DNA of 55,764 bases from SIG440 sp045648205 (GTDB lineage: Bacteria; Bacillota; Clostridia; Monoglobales; Monoglobaceae): NCBI GenBank assembly GCA_045648205.1, contig JAZRNM010000035.1, positions 1 to 55,764 on the forward strand. Direction: 5' to 3'. Within the stretch, counting starts at the first letter, position 1. Each line of letters starts with the position of its first letter. The notes beneath the pieces are model-generated. The model had not been told where the DNA came from and searched no databases. It saw only the letters and a program-made list of their open reading frames with translations. The translations under genes were made by a program, and so were the position numbers. Below are positions 7,821-15,798 of this stretch, one piece after another.

Positions 7821-8996
7821 GTGAATTTAAAGCAGGCATTTAAAATGGCAATAAAAAGCATTTCTGCAAGCAAAATGAGAACCTTCCTTACAATGCTTGG
7901 CATTATTATAGGTGTTTGTGCAGTCATTGTTTTGGTCAGCGTTGTCCAGGGTGCTACAGGAAGCATTACAGATTCAATTGAATCCCTTGGTGCAAACAGC
8001 ATTACCGTTTCCTTTACAGGAAGAAACAGCACCAAATATGTTGAATATGATGAAATGCGGGAATTTCAGCAAGAGAATTCGGAGCATATTTCATATCTTG
8101 TTCCATCATTAAGTGGTATGGGCAGAATAAAATATAAGTCTTCAAATCTGACCTCGTCAATCACCGGAACATCTCCTGATTATCTTACAGTAAAAAACAG
8201 AGAGGTTTCTGGCGGAAGATTTATTAATGACATAGATGTTGAGCGCCGGAGAAAGGTAGCTGTTATAGGAAGCTACAACGCACAAGAACTTTTTGGTTTC
8301 GATGACCCACTCGATAAAGAAATAAAAATCAACAATGAAATTTTCACAGTAATTGGGGTTTTGAAAGAAATATCAGATTCGAAAGAAAGTTCGGAAGATA
8401 ATATGATTATTATTCCATACTCATCAGGGCGTCTGATTTTCAAAACCGGTAAAATCAGGTCATATACTGCATGGGCTTCTTCATCGGATAATGTTGAGAC
8501 TGCTGCGGATTTGATAGAAAACTTCCTTTATTCTAAGTTCCGGGATGAAAATGAATACAGCGTTGTCAGTGTTGCAAGCATGATGGATTCAATTGGCGAA
8601 ATTACAGGTATGATGTCGCTTCTTGTTGCTGGTATTGCAGGCATATCACTTGTGGTTGGAGGTATCGGCATTATGAATATAATGCTGGTATCTGTTACGG
8701 AGAGAACCCGTGAAATCGGTATAAGAAAGGCGATAGGCGCAAAACGGTCAAGTATTCTTGCACAATTTCTAATCGAATCCGCATTGGTTAGCTGTATGGG
8801 CGGTGTAGTTGGCATAATTCTATCAATCATAGGCACAATTATACTGGGTGACGTGATGGGCATGAATGCGTTTCCAAATGTGTTTGTAATGTTTGGCGCA
8901 TTTGCTTTTTCTGCTGCAATCGGTATATTTTTCGGTTGGGCACCGGCAAATAAAGCAGCCAAGCTCAACCCGATTGAAGCACTTCACGCAGATTAA
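7821..8996 (+). CDS. ABC transporter permease, MacB/FtsX type (YknZ-like)
   Basis: A 391-residue permease with the standard MacB layout: one membrane helix near residues 20-45, a large extracytoplasmic domain (about 50-255), then three C-terminal helices (about 268-295, 320-345, 355-380). The FtsX-domain signature GGIGIMNIMLVSVTERTREIGIRKAIGA is complete, and the protein ends with the typical APANKAAKLNPIEALH. The start is GTG, supported by AAGGAGGG just upstream. With the preceding ATPase and adaptor it forms a MacAB-like export complex in the cytoplasmic membrane. Confidence 0.94.
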   Translation: MNLKQAFKMAIKSISASKMRTFLTMLGIIIGVCAVIVLVSVVQGATGSITDSIESLGANSITVSFTGRNSTKYVEYDEMREFQQENSEHISYLVPSLSGMGRIKYKSSNLTSSITGTSPDYLTVKNREVSGGRFINDIDVERRRKVAVIGSYNAQELFGFDDPLDKEIKINNEIFTVIGVLKEISDSKESSEDNMIIIPYSSGRLIFKTGKIRSYTAWASSSDNVETAADLIENFLYSKFRDENEYSVVSVASMMDSIGEITGMMSLLVAGIAGISLVVGGIGIMNIMLVSVTERTREIGIRKAIGAKRSSILAQFLIESALVSCMGGVVGIILSIIGTIILGDVMGMNAFPNVFVMFGAFAFSAAIGIFFGWAPANKAAKLNPIEALHAD

Positions 8997-9013
8997 ATTT
9001 ATAGGAGAAAAAT

Positions 9014-11329
9014 ATGAAAAAAAATAAAAGATTAATTACATTAATTCTGAGCTTCACATTGATGCTCAACATATTGACTGTTTCGGCTTCACAGTATGCG
9101 GATGTAAATGAAGAAATGTATTATGCAGATGCAATTGAAGCATTGTCAACCTATGGAATAGTTTCAGGTTACAACGGGAATTTCAGACCGAATGAAAAAA
9201 TAACACGTGCGGAATTTTCAAAAATAATTGCAATTGCTTCAGGACTTGAAGACCAGATATACAGCAATGCAGGTAATAAAAAATTTGATGATGTTCCCCT
9301 TCATCACTGGGCAACGGGATATATCAACACGGTTGCAAATAACAAAATACTAATAGGATATCCTGACGGAAAATTTCAGCCTGAAAAGAACATCACCTTT
9401 GCCGAAGCAGTGACTGTTGTTTTGAGAACATTGGATTATTCAACATCTGAGCTTGGTGACAATTGGCCATATGCTTATATGATAAAAGCAAAGGGTCTGA
9501 AATTAACCGACGGAATTGATGTAGTGGATAATAAGCCGATAACAAGAGGTGAACTTTGTGTTATCATAAATCGGGCATTGCAGACAAATTTGAACAACTC
9601 TTCAAACAAAATGATTTCAAAGATGAATATTTCAATGACCGACGAGCTGCTAATTATTGCTACCCACAAAGAAGATTCAAGCCTTGCTTCTTATGAAATA
9701 AAAACCGATAAGGGAACCTACACTCTTGCAAATACAAATCTTGAAATTAAACCAATGTCAAATGCGAAATTGGTTCTCGACGAAGATGGAGAGGTAATTA
9801 ATTTGACCGAAACAGCTTCAACAAAACGTATTTCAACAACGGTTGACAGTGTTATTGGCGGTGAAGTATATTTTGCAAACGGCACAAGCAGCATAAGTAT
9901 TGGGATTTCTGACAATACATCTGTATATAGCAATGGTTCACTTTTAAGTTTTGGAAGTGCAATAAATAATATAAATAAGGGAGCGGCAGTATCTCTGGTT
10001 TATGACAAAAATGGCAGCGTCAGATATTTGGTATTTAGTGATGCAGATTACACCGAGGGCGTAGCAATTCGAAGCGATATTTATACTGCGTTGAATTCGG
10101 TTGGTGTTTCAAGGGAAACAATTGACACTGCAAAAGTAATCCGAAATGGAAACACCGCAAAGCTGGAGGATGCAGAAATATATGATGTGGCTTACTATCT
10201 TGAGGACAACAACACAATTTACCTTTACAGCGATAAGATTTCGGGAATTTATAACGAGGCTTTCCCCAACAAGGTCAATGTGACAAGTGTTGATATTTCA
10301 GGTAATATCCTTGAGCTTGAAACACAATCTGCCGCATACAAATTGGGTGAAAAGAGCGGAAGTTACAAAATTGGGGCAAGTGTTACTGCCTTGTTGGGTA
10401 TGGACGGCAAAATTGTTGATGTTGTGGATTTGAATGCATCAAACGTAGCAAATTACGGAATTTTACTTTCCTTCTCCACGGAAATTTCAGAAGAAATTTC
10501 GGACAAAGGAGCTTTATACAGATATATAACTGTCATAAACGGGGAAGGGAAAACTTCAAAATATAAAACAGAAGGTAATTACAGCGAGAGAATAGGTGAC
10601 ATTGGAAAGTTATCTTACGACGAGAATGGGAATGCCGTATTCGCAACAATAAACACCAATAGCAGTGTATCAGGCGAAATAGACAAAAACAACAGAAAAA
10701 TCGGTGACAAATGGCTGACAAATGATTGTGTAATCATCGAAAGAACCTATGCTCCTGATACACGCACTGGCACCGCAACTGCTCAAACAATAAGATTAGA
10801 TGAAATAAATTCAACCAATCTGACATCAAAACAGGTTTTATATGCAGTTACATCCGGAGATTTTGAAGATATTTCACTGCTTATAGTTGAAGGCGTGACA
10901 AACAACCAGTTCACTTATGGAATTCTAAAAAGTATGGGTGGCAGTGTGAGTAATTTCAATGCAAACGGAAGCTATGAAGTTTACTCAGGAGGTCAAACCA
11001 AAACATATTCTGCGAATTTTTATAATAATATAAGTGCCGGTACACCTGTAGCTATACAAATAAACGGAAACAGCCTTGTTTCAATAAAAAAATTGGTTGC
11101 TATTGATGTGGGAAGGTCTGTTTCTGCCATTGATTTCAGTCGTATCAAGCTTGGAAAGGATGTATATAAACTTAGCGATGATGTGCAGATAATAAAAAGA
11201 ACATCTTCCGGGTATGTGGGAATTTCTGCAATGAATACTGAAGAAATCCTGGGAAAAACGGCAAATATTTATGCAGACACAAGCTTGAAACTCGGTGGCT
11301 TAATCAGAATAATTGTTCTGAATAATTAA
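9014..11329 (+). CDS. Secreted S-layer homology domain protein, last gene of the MacAB-like operon
   Basis: 771 residues with an N-terminal signal peptide (1-26, ending VSA/S). Three SLH domains follow: 27-75, 89-140 (FDDVPLHHWATGYINTV...GYPDGKFQP) and a more divergent one at 146-190. SLH domains bind secondary cell-wall polymer, so the protein should sit in the wall. The remaining ~580 residues are rich in Ser, Asn and Ile and look like beta-strand repeats; I do not recognise a known domain. It begins 17 bases after the permease stop with its own GGAG site, so it is very likely co-transcribed. It may be a wall-side partner of the transporter or its cargo. Confidence 0.88.
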   Translation: MKKNKRLITLILSFTLMLNILTVSASQYADVNEEMYYADAIEALSTYGIVSGYNGNFRPNEKITRAEFSKIIAIASGLEDQIYSNAGNKKFDDVPLHHWATGYINTVANNKILIGYPDGKFQPEKNITFAEAVTVVLRTLDYSTSELGDNWPYAYMIKAKGLKLTDGIDVVDNKPITRGELCVIINRALQTNLNNSSNKMISKMNISMTDELLIIATHKEDSSLASYEIKTDKGTYTLANTNLEIKPMSNAKLVLDEDGEVINLTETASTKRISTTVDSVIGGEVYFANGTSSISIGISDNTSVYSNGSLLSFGSAINNINKGAAVSLVYDKNGSVRYLVFSDADYTEGVAIRSDIYTALNSVGVSRETIDTAKVIRNGNTAKLEDAEIYDVAYYLEDNNTIYLYSDKISGIYNEAFPNKVNVTSVDISGNILELETQSAAYKLGEKSGSYKIGASVTALLGMDGKIVDVVDLNASNVANYGILLSFSTEISEEISDKGALYRYITVINGEGKTSKYKTEGNYSERIGDIGKLSYDENGNAVFATINTNSSVSGEIDKNNRKIGDKWLTNDCVIIERTYAPDTRTGTATAQTIRLDEINSTNLTSKQVLYAVTSGDFEDISLLIVEGVTNNQFTYGILKSMGGSVSNFNANGSYEVYSGGQTKTYSANFYNNISAGTPVAIQINGNSLVSIKKLVAIDVGRSVSAIDFSRIKLGKDVYKLSDDVQIIKRTSSGYVGISAMNTEEILGKTANIYADTSLKLGGLIRIIVLNN

Positions 11330-11330
11330 T

Positions 11331-11359
11331 TTGACAAACCCCTTGAAATTTGGTAAAAT
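11331..11359 (+). promoter_or_regulatory. Sigma-A promoter of the CobW-family gene
   Basis: TTGACA (11331-11336) and TAAAAT (11354-11359) are 17 bp apart. The -35 box begins two bases after the previous stop codon. No Zur-like palindrome was recognised around it. Confidence 0.75.
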
Positions 11360-11393
11360 CATAGCTGTAATACTAAAAAGGAAGGTATAAGTT

Positions 11394-12578
11394 ATGACAA
11401 AAATTGATATATTTTCAGGATTTTTAGGGGCAGGAAAGACTACCTTGATAAAAAAGCTCCTTGATGAGGCATATAAAGGCGAAAAGGTTGTTTTGATTGA
11501 AAATGAATTTGGTGAAATAGGCATTGACGGTGGCTTCCTGAAAGATGCAGGAATAGAGATTACCGAAATGAATTCAGGTTGTATTTGTTGCAGTCTTGTT
11601 GGAGATTTTAGCGAGGCACTCAAGAAAGTCGTTGCCGATTTTGCTCCCGACAGAATTTTGATTGAACCATCCGGGGTAGGCAAGCTCAGTGATGTTATTG
11701 AGGCGGTTCGTGATGTTATTAATGATGATGTTTTTCTCAACAGCGCTACTGCTGTTGTAGACGCCAAAAAGTGTAAAATGTATACGAAAAACTTTGGTGA
11801 GTTCTATAATGACCAGATTGAAAGCGCTGGTTGTATTGTCCTCAGTCACACAACAAATCTGGAGGAAAATAAAATTCAGGATTGTGTCAAAATTATTCGC
11901 GAAAGAAATCCTGAAGCCACTGTTGTAACAACTCCTTGGGAAGATATTGATGGCAGAAAAATTCTTGACTCAATGGAAGGAAATGATTCTTTAAAAGCTG
12001 AGCTGAAAGAACTGGAAGATGGTGAAATTTGTCCTGAATGTGGTCATCATCACGGGCACCACCATCATCATGACCACGACGAACATTGCTGTTGCGGACA
12101 TAACCATGAACACGAACATCATCATGACCATGACGAACATTGCTGCTGCGGACACGACCATGAACACGAACATCATCATGACCATGACGAACATTGCTGC
12201 TGCGGACACGACCATGAACACGAACATCATCATGACCATGACGAACATTGCTGTTGCGGACATGACCATGAACACGAACATCACCACCATCACGCTGACG
12301 AAGTTTTCACAAGCTGGGGAATTGAAACAGCAAACAAATTCACATACGACGAAATCAAAAAAGTACTTGAAGAAATTGAAAATGATGATAAGTTTGGTGT
12401 GGTTCTCAGAGCCAAAGGAATCGTTCCATCTCAGGACGGAAAGTGGATTCACTTTGACTACATTCCTGGGGAAGCTGATGTGAGATTTGGCTCAGCTGAA
12501 GTAACAGGAAGAATTTGCGTCATCGGTTCAAACATCAAAGAAGCTGCTCTTGAAGAGTTATTTTCAGTTAATCGGTAA
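11394..12578 (+). CDS. CobW/COG0523-family GTPase with tandem His/Cys metal-binding repeats
   Basis: A 394-residue G3E GTPase of the family that delivers zinc, cobalt or other metals to client proteins. Walker A is FLGAGKT (residues 10-16), the invariant metal site is GCICC (62-66), and EPSG is at 91-94. Between the GTPase domain and the C-terminal CobW_C domain (about 305-394) lies a segment (218-300) made almost entirely of His, Asp, Glu and Cys. It holds four 18-residue repeats, each with a CCC triplet. His-rich stretches are known in this family; a tandem array carrying CCC triplets is unusual. Zinc handling is the likeliest role, but nickel or cobalt cannot be excluded. Confidence 0.92.
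   Translation: MTKIDIFSGFLGAGKTTLIKKLLDEAYKGEKVVLIENEFGEIGIDGGFLKDAGIEITEMNSGCICCSLVGDFSEALKKVVADFAPDRILIEPSGVGKLSDVIEAVRDVINDDVFLNSATAVVDAKKCKMYTKNFGEFYNDQIESAGCIVLSHTTNLEENKIQDCVKIIRERNPEATVVTTPWEDIDGRKILDSMEGNDSLKAELKELEDGEICPECGHHHGHHHHHDHDEHCCCGHNHEHEHHHDHDEHCCCGHDHEHEHHHDHDEHCCCGHDHEHEHHHDHDEHCCCGHDHEHEHHHHHADEVFTSWGIETANKFTYDEIKKVLEEIENDDKFGVVLRAKGIVPSQDGKWIHFDYIPGEADVRFGSAEVTGRICVIGSNIKEAALEELFSVNR
12063..12278 (+). repeat. Four in-frame 54-bp tandem repeats (His/Cys metal-binding units)
   Basis: Units run 12063-12116, 12117-12170, 12171-12224 and 12225-12278. Each encodes HHHDHDEHCCCGHDHEHE, with one N-for-D change in the first. The units differ by only a few bases, mostly silent. 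This indicates recent duplication under protein-level constraint, and copy number may vary between strains. Confidence 0.95.
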
Positions 12579-12584
12579 ATGCTG

Positions 12585-12611
12585 AAGGCACCCTTTTCGG
12601 GTGCCTTTTAA
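12585..12611 (+). terminator. Terminator after the CobW-family gene
   Basis: A 9-bp stem AAGGCACCC/GGGTGCCTT with loop TTTTC is followed by TTTT. Confidence 0.88.
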
Positions 12612-12635
12612 TTATTATCAAATTTTTCTAATTTA

Positions 12636-12664
12636 TTGAAAAATCATAATTAATATGTTATAAT
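12636..12664 (+). promoter_or_regulatory. Sigma-A promoter of the cyclase gene
   Basis: TTGAAA (12636-12641) and TATAAT (12659-12664) are separated by 17 bp. Confidence 0.8.
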
Positions 12665-12702
12665 TGGCTTAAGCTTTTAAAAATAAAAGAGAGGGAATGT
12701 TT

Positions 12703-13299
12703 GTGAAAATTATAGATATATCACAAGAGGTTTTATCCTGCAATGTTTATCCGGGAGACCCACCACCGAAGGCAGAAAAACTTATAAGCATGGAACAGGG
12801 TGAATGTTATAACCTTTCGGGATTTTTTATGTGCGCTCACAATGGCACGCATATAGATGCCCCTAGCCATTTCATAAAAGATGGAAAAAACATTGATGAT
12901 ATCTCCCTTGAAAGTGTAATAGGATACTGCTATGTCATAAATCACGATGGTGATATGAATGCCAGTGAGGCAGCTATTGCCATTGAAAAAGCCAAGACTA
13001 ACGGGGCAGGAGAAAGATTACTGATTTCAGGAAATGTAACTGTTACCGAAGAAGCCGCAAAGGTATTTGCAGAAGCAGGGCTAAAGCTACTTGGAAACGA
13101 AGGCCAGACTGTCGGACCGAAGGATGCCCCAATGAGAGTTCATCAGCTATTGCTTGGAGCAAACATTGTTCTATTGGAAGGAATTGTGCTTTCTGAAGTT
13201 TCAGAAGGAAAATATTTTCTAAATGCAGCACCTCTTAATTTTAAAGGTTTCGAAGGCTCACCTTGCCGCGCGTATCTTATCAATGAGATTATAAATTGA
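12703..13299 (+). CDS. Cyclase / kynurenine-formamidase-like metal hydrolase
   Basis: About 198 residues. The family motif HNGTHIDAPSHF (around residues 48-59) supplies the metal-binding HxGTHxDxPxH ligands. The opening IIDISQEV...VYPGDPP is typical of the 'cyclase' superfamily (PF04199), which includes bacterial kynurenine formamidase and isatin hydrolase. The substrate cannot be assigned, and no tryptophan-degradation genes are nearby. An ATG at 12697 is one base from the Shine-Dalgarno GAGAGGG, so GTG 12703 is the better start. It has its own promoter and no neighbours in its unit. Confidence 0.85.
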   Translation: MKIIDISQEVLSCNVYPGDPPPKAEKLISMEQGECYNLSGFFMCAHNGTHIDAPSHFIKDGKNIDDISLESVIGYCYVINHDGDMNASEAAIAIEKAKTNGAGERLLISGNVTVTEEAAKVFAEAGLKLLGNEGQTVGPKDAPMRVHQLLLGANIVLLEGIVLSEVSEGKYFLNAAPLNFKGFEGSPCRAYLINEIIN

Positions 13300-13306
13300 T
13301 CCTTAC

Positions 13307-13335
13307 TTGACATATGTCCTGCTAACGGATATAAT
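13307..13335 (+). promoter_or_regulatory. Consensus sigma-A promoter of the symporter gene
   Basis: TTGACA (13307-13312) and TATAAT (13330-13335) are 17 bp apart: both boxes match consensus exactly. Confidence 0.88.
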
Positions 13336-13377
13336 TTTATCAATACTTAAAGTTTAACAAATGAAAGGATTACTATT

Positions 13378-14736
13378 ATGAATAATGGAAAAAGAAGTAG
13401 TTTTACTGGCAAGATTGGATTTGTGCTTGCTGCGGCTGGTTCTGCAGTAGGTCTGGGTAACATATGGAGATTCCCATACCTTGCAGCAAAATATGGCGGC
13501 GGGATATTCCTTTTAGTATATATTCTTCTTGCAATTACATTTGGTTTTGCACTTATGACAGCTGAGATTGTACTCGGCAGAAAAACAGGTCTCAGTGCTG
13601 TTGGGGCATTCAAAGCGCTTAACAAAAAATATTCGTTCATTGGATATCTTGCAGCAATCGTTCCTGCAATTATACTTCCGTATTATTCTGTTATCGGTGG
13701 TTGGGTTACAAAGTATCTTTATGCTTTTGTAAGCGGCGGAGCCTTAGAAACAGTACAAGATTCATACTTTGGCGGATTTATATCTCAGACAGGTGAACCT
13801 ATTTTTTGGTTTATGCTTTTCATTGGTGCTACAGCACTTATAGTTTTGGGTGGCGTCGAAAAGGGTATAGAAAAGGTAAGCAAGGTTATGATGCCTATCC
13901 TCGTGGTTTTGTCAATCGCAATTGCAATATACTCCGTGTGTATGCCTGGTGCGATAGAAGGTATCAAATACTACTTAATGCCTGATTTCAGTAAATTTTC
14001 GGCAACGACGGTGCTTGCGGCTATGGGTCAGCTTTTCTACTCAATGTCGCTGTCTATGGGCATCATGATTACATATGGCTCGTATATGAAAAAAGATGTT
14101 AACCTGGAATCTTCTGTTACACAGATTGAACTTTTTGATACAGGTATTGCATTTTTGGCGGGACTTATGATTATCCCTGCAGTGTTTGTATTCTCAGGCG
14201 GTACACCTGAAGCTCTTGGAAAGGGTCCAAGTCTGATGTTTGTTACCCTTCCCAAGGTATTTGAAACTATGGCGGGTGGTACTATCATTGGCATTGCATT
14301 TTTCCTGCTTGTACTGTTTGCGGCACTTACATCATCAATTTCGCTAATGGAAACGGTCGTTTCAATAATTTGTGACAAGTTGAAAATAAAAAGAACACTT
14401 TCGTGTATTATCGTTTTTGTATACTCTGTGGCATTAGGCCTTCTTTCCTCGCTTGGCTACGGAATCTGGGACAATGTCAAGATTTTGGGACTGCAGTTCC
14501 TTGATTTCTTTGACTTTATCAGCAACAGTGTGCTGATGCCGATTGTTGCTTTCTTCACCTGTGTGTTTGTGGGTTTTGTAATTAAGCCTCAGGCAATTGC
14601 AGACGAGATTGAACTTTCGGGCGATTTCAAAAGAAAAAGATTGTTTACAATAGTTATAAAGTATTTTGCGCCTATTTGCATTATCCTGATTCTTTTATCA
14701 TCCGTGCTTGACGCCTTTGGAATATTTAAAATTTAA
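13378..14736 (+). CDS. Sodium-dependent transporter, neurotransmitter:sodium symporter family
   Basis: A 452-residue polytopic membrane protein with the NSS hallmark AAAGSAVGLGNIWRFPYLAAKYGGGIF in helix 1 (about residues 17-43) and some eleven membrane segments, as in bacterial MhsT-type members. The family imports amino acids with sodium. The unwound helix-1 region and the GSY...KDVNLESS segment characteristic of the bacterial branch are present. The amino acid transported cannot be told from sequence. It is monocistronic, with a consensus promoter and a strong terminator. Confidence 0.94.
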   Translation: MNNGKRSSFTGKIGFVLAAAGSAVGLGNIWRFPYLAAKYGGGIFLLVYILLAITFGFALMTAEIVLGRKTGLSAVGAFKALNKKYSFIGYLAAIVPAIILPYYSVIGGWVTKYLYAFVSGGALETVQDSYFGGFISQTGEPIFWFMLFIGATALIVLGGVEKGIEKVSKVMMPILVVLSIAIAIYSVCMPGAIEGIKYYLMPDFSKFSATTVLAAMGQLFYSMSLSMGIMITYGSYMKKDVNLESSVTQIELFDTGIAFLAGLMIIPAVFVFSGGTPEALGKGPSLMFVTLPKVFETMAGGTIIGIAFFLLVLFAALTSSISLMETVVSIICDKLKIKRTLSCIIVFVYSVALGLLSSLGYGIWDNVKILGLQFLDFFDFISNSVLMPIVAFFTCVFVGFVIKPQAIADEIELSGDFKRKRLFTIVIKYFAPICIILILLSSVLDAFGIFKI

Positions 14737-14737
14737 G

Positions 14738-14774
14738 AAATAGTCCGAAAGCAATTGCTTTCGGACTATTTTTA
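14738..14774 (+). terminator. Terminator after the symporter gene
   Basis: A near-perfect long stem (AAATAGTCCGAAAGC paired with GCTTTCGGACTATTT) with a 3-4 base loop is followed by T. Confidence 0.92.
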
Positions 14775-14783
14775 GTGTATAAT
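14755..14783 (+). promoter_or_regulatory. Probable promoter of the phosphatase-lipoprotein-CobW-like unit
   Basis: TTGCTT (14755-14760) and TATAAT (14778-14783) are 17 bp apart. The -35 box lies inside the 3' arm of the preceding terminator, an economical arrangement but with a weak -35. Confidence 0.5.
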
Positions 14784-14839
14784 GAATTCATCAAAGAAAA
14801 ATATTTTACACTTGCAAGATAGGTTAATGGAGTTGGATT

Positions 14840-15304
14840 ATGGTAAAAATTTTATTTATATGTCACGGAAATATATGCAGAAGCCCGATGGCAGAATTTG
14901 TTTTTAAAAATATTGTAGAAAAAGAAGGAATAAGTGATAAATTCTATGTAGAATCTGCTGCTACGAGTTATGAGGAAATAGGAAACCCTGTTCATCACGG
15001 AACCGCAAAAATCTTAGACAGACTTGGCATATCATATTCTGGAAAACGTGCCATACATCTGGAAAAAACTGACTATGCAAAATACGATTATTTAGTATGT
15101 ATGGACAGTGCAAATGTACGCAACACCTTGCGGATTGTAGGAAGTGATACAGAGAAAAAAATACACAAATTACTTGAGTTTGCAGGCTCTTATGAAGATG
15201 TGGCTGATCCGTGGTATACAGGCGATTTTGACAGAACATACAAAGATGTTATGTCAGGATGTAAAGGGCTTTTAAGGCATATAGAAGATAGTAAAAATTA
15301 TTAA
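14840..15304 (+). CDS. Low-molecular-weight protein tyrosine phosphatase
   Basis: A 154-residue cytoplasmic phosphatase. The active-site P-loop is CHGNICRSPMAE (Cys9 to Arg15: C-x5-R-S), and the general acid lies in DPWYTGDF (around residue 126). It hydrolyses phosphotyrosine on proteins, or possibly small phosphoesters. There is no tyrosine kinase nearby, so the partner is unknown. The next gene begins 30 bases downstream with its own Shine-Dalgarno, consistent with co-transcription. Confidence 0.93.
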   Translation: MVKILFICHGNICRSPMAEFVFKNIVEKEGISDKFYVESAATSYEEIGNPVHHGTAKILDRLGISYSGKRAIHLEKTDYAKYDYLVCMDSANVRNTLRIVGSDTEKKIHKLLEFAGSYEDVADPWYTGDFDRTYKDVMSGCKGLLRHIEDSKNY

Positions 15305-15334
15305 CTATGATTGCATATGAAAAAGGAGAAGAAA

Positions 15335-15769
15335 ATGAAAAAGAAAATTTTCGGTGTGATTGGTTGTTTTATAATAATTGCTTTATGCTTTGGTTTTTCG
15401 GGGTGTAATAATCAAGAAACGGCAACAGATGTGTGGAATGATGCTGTTTATACAGAAAATACTGAATTTGGCAATGGGGCAAAAACAGTTATGGTCGAAG
15501 TTGTTGCCGAGGATAAATCAGTTACATTCACAATTCATTCAGATAAAAACACACTTGGAGATGCACTAGTTGAGCATAATTTAATTGATGGTGAAATGGG
15601 CGCTTATGGACTTTATATTAAAAAAGTAAACGGTATCACAGCAGACTATGACATAAACAAGTGCTACTGGGGCGTTAACAAAAATGGCGAAAGCCTTATG
15701 ACCGGTATTGACGGAGTGGAGTTTGCTGATGGAGAACATTACGAACTTGTTTATACGAAACCGGAGTAA
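15335..15769 (+). CDS. DUF4430-type lipoprotein (transcobalamin-like C-terminal fold)
   Basis: 144 residues beginning with a lipoprotein signal: MKKKIFGVIGCF, a hydrophobic core and the lipobox FSGC (Cys around residue 24). The mature part, with VTFTIHSDKNTLGDALVEHNLI...YGLYIKKVNGI...CYWGVNKNG, resembles DUF4430, a domain found in cobalamin-binding transcobalamin-like proteins and in many anaerobe surface proteins. An ATG 24 bases upstream is open, but AAAGGAG (15322-15328) points to the ATG at 15335. It lies 29 bases before a CobW-like gene, which may mean a shared metal or corrinoid role. That is an inference. Confidence 0.82.
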   Translation: MKKKIFGVIGCFIIIALCFGFSGCNNQETATDVWNDAVYTENTEFGNGAKTVMVEVVAEDKSVTFTIHSDKNTLGDALVEHNLIDGEMGAYGLYIKKVNGITADYDINKCYWGVNKNGESLMTGIDGVEFADGEHYELVYTKPE

Positions 15770-15798
15770 TAATCGTTTTTTGAAAGGAGCCATATATT

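Noticed and set aside
12063..12278. Regular repeats considered as a CRISPR array
   Set aside because: The units abut with no spacers, stay in frame and encode one protein segment.
11991..12452. Minus-strand open frame opposite the His/Cys repeats, with repeated Met/Val/Phe
   Set aside because: It is the antisense shadow of the 54-bp tandem repeat in the CobW gene; it has no ribosome site and no separate coding signal.
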